Assembly: GCA_004525875.1 (NCBI GenBank)
Contig: SPBQ01000107.1
Coordinates: forward strand, 1-7,409
Length of the DNA stretch: 7,409 nt
DNA from: Myxococcales bacterium
GTDB taxonomy: Bacteria > Desulfobacterota_B > Binatia > UBA1149 > SPBQ01
Direction: 5' to 3'
Shown: piece after piece, positions 5,083 to 7,409 of the stretch
Numbering within the stretch: the stretch's first letter is position 1
Layout of the letters: each line of letters opens with the position of its first letter
Program-made: the position numbers and the translations under genes
The notes under the pieces: model-generated
Seen by the model: only the letters and a program-made list of their open reading frames with translations
The model's database searches: none
Told to the model about the DNA's origin: nothing

Positions 5083-6459
5083 ATGAACCTGCAACCGCCC
5101 CCCGTTCGGCGTGCCAGCTCCCCGGCACGGGCCGGCAATGACGTCCGCATCCTGGTGGACGGCGTAGAGGCGTTCACGCGGATCAGCACGATCGTCCTGG
5201 CGGCACGCAGCCGGGTCTGGATCACGGTGTCGTTCGTCGATCTCCATGTCCACATCCCCGGTGCGGCCATGACCTTTCTCGAGCTAGTCGACTCGGTGGC
5301 TGCACGTGGCATCGACGTCCGGCTGCTATTCTGGTGGAGCGAGTTTCCCGGCATCGGCAGCTTCCGGGGTGACGATCACGAGATCAAAGAACTGGCCGCC
5401 CGCGACACCAACGTGAGAATGCGCTGGGACCACATCCGGCACGGCTGCCATCATCAGAAGACATGGGTCGTCGACGGTACGCACGCGTTCGTGGGCGGGA
5501 TCAACATCACCGAGGAGGCGCTCTCGGAGCCGAGCCACACGGGTCCGGGCTTCCACGACGTGTTCTGTGAGGTCGAGGGAAGCGCGGCTGCGGACGTCGC
5601 CGCGAACTTTATCGACCGCTGGAACCAGGCCAGCATCACCCGCGAGCGAGGACTGGCGTTCCCGAGCATCGACCACGCCGGTGATCTCGACGAGCCGGTC
5701 GCGCCGGATGCTCCCACACCAGCCGCGCATCTTGGAGATGCACGCGTTCAGATCGTTCGCACGATCCCCGGCGGTCTCTATACCGGCACTCGCGGCTGGC
5801 ACGCGGAACATCGCTTCGACCTCGGAGACGGCGAGACCTCGGTGTGCGAGACCACGCACGCGTGGATCGAGTCAGCCGAGCGCAGTATCTACATCGAGAA
5901 CCAGTTCCTGATGGATCCCGCGACGATCCGGTGTCTCCGGGACGCGGCCGAACGCGGCGGCGAAGTCATTGCCGTAGTCCCCGGCGAGCCGGATCCCAAC
6001 CTCCTGCTCTACCCGAAAGAAGACATGGAGCGGACGCGGACAGCGCTCACCGGCATCTCGGACGCCGAGAATCTCGGCCTGTTCGCCCTGACCCACACCG
6101 ATACCACCGCGCAGCCCATCTATGTCCATTCCAAGCTCATGATCGTCGACGATCGGCGGCTGATGCTCGGCTCGGCGAACATCTGGCCGCCGAGCTTCAC
6201 GACCGACTCCGAGCTCGATGTGTGCGTGTGGGACTCGGCGATCGCGAAGTCGACGCGCGCCCGCCTGTGGCGCGAGCACCTGAGCGATGCCGAGGTGGCC
6301 GGACTGTCCGACTGGCGCCGGCTGGAGGCCGAGGCGCGCCGGGCACGCTCGGCCGGAGATCCCGCCAAGGTGCGAATACTCGAGCTGAACGCGGAGCGCT
6401 ACTATGAGTTCTCCGACGACTCCGCCGCGCCCTGGCACGGTGTCGAGGAGCGAGGCTGA
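5083..6459 (+). CDS. Phospholipase D superfamily protein with two HKD motifs
   Basis: A 458-aa protein with the duplicated PLD fold. The first HKD motif is HQKTWVVD (H124, K126, D131), followed by FVGGINIT. The second is HSKLMIVD (H349, K351, D356), followed by LMLGSANIW. Between them are FHDVFCEVEG (a segment typical of the first PLD half) and IYIENQFLM (269-277), a motif shared with plant and animal PLDs. Both catalytic histidines are present, so hydrolysis or transfer of phosphatidyl groups is likely; substrate is unknown. No signal peptide or transmembrane helix is evident, unlike cardiolipin synthases A and B. The ATG at 5083 is chosen because it follows TAATCT and because the longer open frame upstream is antisense to dus. 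The last 58 nt overlap the convergent XRE gene. A cardiolipin synthase-like role is possible but less favoured. Confidence 0.9.
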   Translation: MNLQPPPVRRASSPARAGNDVRILVDGVEAFTRISTIVLAARSRVWITVSFVDLHVHIPGAAMTFLELVDSVAARGIDVRLLFWWSEFPGIGSFRGDDHEIKELAARDTNVRMRWDHIRHGCHHQKTWVVDGTHAFVGGINITEEALSEPSHTGPGFHDVFCEVEGSAAADVAANFIDRWNQASITRERGLAFPSIDHAGDLDEPVAPDAPTPAAHLGDARVQIVRTIPGGLYTGTRGWHAEHRFDLGDGETSVCETTHAWIESAERSIYIENQFLMDPATIRCLRDAAERGGEVIAVVPGEPDPNLLLYPKEDMERTRTALTGISDAENLGLFALTHTDTTAQPIYVHSKLMIVDDRRLMLGSANIWPPSFTTDSELDVCVWDSAIAKSTRARLWREHLSDAEVAGLSDWRRLEAEARRARSAGDPAKVRILELNAERYYEFSDDSAAPWHGVEERG

Positions 6460-6734
6460 GCCGTCGGGCCCGACTCGCGCGCGAGCTCCACGCCGCCACT
6501 GGTCTTCGGGAAGTACGGTTTGCGCGTCACGCCGTACGGCTTCTCCTCGTAGATGAACGCCTCCTCCACGGCCACCTCGAGCGCTCTGCAGATCTTCAGC
6601 GCCGTGCGCACCGTGGGAACGATACGGGCGTTCTTGACCCTGTTGATATAGCTCTGCGCCAGACCCGTCCTGCGCGACAGCTCCATCTCGGTCCATCCCT
6701 TGTCGTAGAGAATCTTCGACAGCCTCGTCTTCAT
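6402..6734 (-). CDS. XRE-family helix-turn-helix transcriptional regulator
   Basis: A 110-aa protein with one N-terminal Cro/C1-type HTH domain (about residues 3-60). The turn-helix region reads MELSRRTGLAQSYINRVKNA (17-36) and is followed by the helix TALKICRALEVAVEEAF. The roughly 50-residue tail starts YEEKPYGVTRKPYFPKTSGG, then becomes low-complexity and polar; it has no recognisable sensor domain. The ATG at 6732-6734 is fixed by an excellent Shine-Dalgarno site, so in-frame starts further upstream are rejected. The stop is TAG at 6402-6404. The last 18 codons lie antisense to the PLD gene's 3' end, so the tail may be a run-on past an older stop. Its target is unknown; neighbours are the PLD gene (convergent) and the Cys-rich gene upstream on the same strand. 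Confidence 0.85.
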   Translation of the reverse strand: MKTRLSKILYDKGWTEMELSRRTGLAQSYINRVKNARIVPTVRTALKICRALEVAVEEAFIYEEKPYGVTRKPYFPKTSGGVELARESGPTAQPRSSTPCQGAAESSENS

Positions 6735-6740
6735 CGGTGG

Positions 6741-6747
6741 CCTCCTC
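6741..6747 (-). promoter_or_regulatory. Shine-Dalgarno site of the XRE gene
   Basis: On the minus strand this reads GAGGAGG, with 6 nt to the ATG at 6734. It decides the start in favour of MKTRLSK over the longer in-frame alternatives. Confidence 0.85.
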
Positions 6748-6763
6748 TTCGTGAGAGACGCCG

Positions 6764-6792
6764 ACATAACGGAGAGGCCGCGGCGGCGGCAA
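6764..6792 (-). promoter_or_regulatory. Candidate promoter of the XRE gene
   Basis: On the minus strand TTGCCG (6792-6787) is followed after exactly 17 bp by TTATGT (6769-6764), about 30 bp before the start codon. The -35 match is fair and the -10 match is weak. In GC-rich DNA this pairing could occur by chance. Confidence 0.3.
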
Positions 6793-6900
6793 CGACATTC
6801 ACGCATGCCGTACCCTCGTCCTGCAATCAAGAGTTCGCGGGCGAATATTCCGCGCAGCAAAACCTACGAGGCCGGGGCGGTCAGGCGGCTCTTCCGCGCG

Positions 6901-7409
6901 TCAGGGCGCGGGGCAACCGCCCGCGCCCGGCGTGTACTCGATGCCGGGGTCGCTCGAACAGAACGCCCGCGCCCGCGTCTGGTGCGTCACGCGCGCTGGG
7001 CCCGGCAGACCCACAGTGCTGTTGACGCCCGGATCTTCCGTGGCCGGGATGCAGAACGTCGCGGCACCGATCGGCACGCGCGGATCGGCGAAACCCACCG
7101 CCTCGATTGTCGGCAGGAAGCACTCACGTATCCGCGCCAAGGAGCAGGTGCCACACAGCCCCACTCCGACGCCGCCGCCGCAATCGGTGGAATCGCAATC
7201 GCTGTCGCTGAGACACGTGACGTAGGGCTCGCCGCCGGACCGCAGCGCTCCGTCGCAGAAGTTCGTGACCGGACCCGACGAGCACTCGCCGAGGCCGCCG
7301 CCGAGATCCACGCAGACGTCGCCGGCAGTGCACTGGTTCGCACGCGGGTCGCCTTGTCCGGCTTGTCCGCAGGTCCCGGTGCCGAGCGCCGCGCACTCGG
7401 CGTTGCTCG
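6901..7409 (-). CDS. Cysteine-rich, probably secreted protein, C-terminal 168 aa (5' end beyond window)
   Basis: The frame is open from the right edge to TGA at 6901-6903, giving 168 visible residues with 15 Cys. The first part is a Gly/Asp-rich Cys array with spacings such as CLSDSDCDSTDC and GLCGTC. It is followed by a Cys-poorer region, CFLPTIEAVGFADP then TFCIPATEDPGVNS and VGLPGPARVT, ending SSDPGIEYTPGAGGCPAP. Disulphide-stabilised extracellular or outer-membrane location is inferred from the Cys content. The C-x-S-D-x-D-C pattern recalls Cys-rich repeat proteins of myxobacteria and other deltaproteobacterial lineages. The signal peptide would be outside the window. An in-frame GTG at 7311 is not taken as the start, because Cys-rich coding continues upstream of it. 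Function is unknown. Confidence 0.75.
   Translation of the reverse strand, partial: SNAECAALGTGTCGQAGQGDPRANQCTAGDVCVDLGGGLGECSSGPVTNFCDGALRSGGEPYVTCLSDSDCDSTDCGGGVGVGLCGTCSLARIRECFLPTIEAVGFADPRVPIGAATFCIPATEDPGVNSTVGLPGPARVTHQTRARAFCSSDPGIEYTPGAGGCPAP

Noticed and set aside
5872..6798. 308-codon minus-strand open frame antisense to the PLD gene
   Set aside because: Its composition is that of a GC-rich shadow frame, while the opposite strand carries HKD motifs and its right part conflicts with the XRE gene, which has a strong Shine-Dalgarno site.
6820..6860. Possible hairpin around TTCGCGGGCGAA between the Cys-rich and XRE genes
   Set aside because: The stem is only four to five bases with a tiny loop and no following T-run, so it is not a credible terminator.

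Overview
This is a high-GC window that looks like the chromosome of an uncultured Gram-negative bacterium. Most genes resemble ordinary housekeeping families. Three features make a deltaproteobacterial-type lineage (Myxococcota, Desulfobacterota or Binatota-like) my best guess: the partial cysteine-rich secreted protein at the right end, the lipoprotein c-type cytochrome, and strong GC bias at third codon positions. This is an inference, not a proof. No mobile element, CRISPR array, tRNA or rRNA was seen.

Layout. A leftward operon covers 1-1365: a small unknown helical protein, then a SAM hydroxide adenosyltransferase (DUF62) gene joined to it by a TTGA start/stop overlap, then htpX, which runs off the left edge. 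The DUF62 gene is broken at its domain junction by a near-perfect 46-bp inverted duplication (437-540). Diverging from this operon, and reading right, are a YCII-family protein (1423-1704) and a PepP-type Xaa-Pro aminopeptidase (1753-3090). A second leftward cluster covers 3087-4950: a DusB-like tRNA-dihydrouridine synthase with an in-frame TAG, a 6-pyruvoyl-tetrahydropterin synthase paralogue lacking the catalytic Cys but carrying a nearby Glu (PTPS-III-like, possibly a folate-pathway bypass of FolB), and a small lipoprotein cytochrome c. The cytochrome and pepP stop codons share the palindrome CTAG. Divergent from dus, a phospholipase D superfamily gene reads right (5083-6459). Its 3' end overlaps a convergent XRE-family regulator (6402-6734). 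The right end holds the C-terminal part of a Cys-rich protein on the minus strand.

How the genes fit together. The dus-PTPS pair is reminiscent of folate loci in other bacteria where dusB lies beside folate genes, which fits the PTPS-III reading. DUF62, htpX and the unknown protein share only an operon. The PLD and XRE genes are linked by overlap only. I see no clear multi-gene novel system. The observations most worth checking are the inverted duplication in DUF62, the amber codon in dus, the Cys-less PTPS and the leaderless-type promoters before pepP and the PLD gene.
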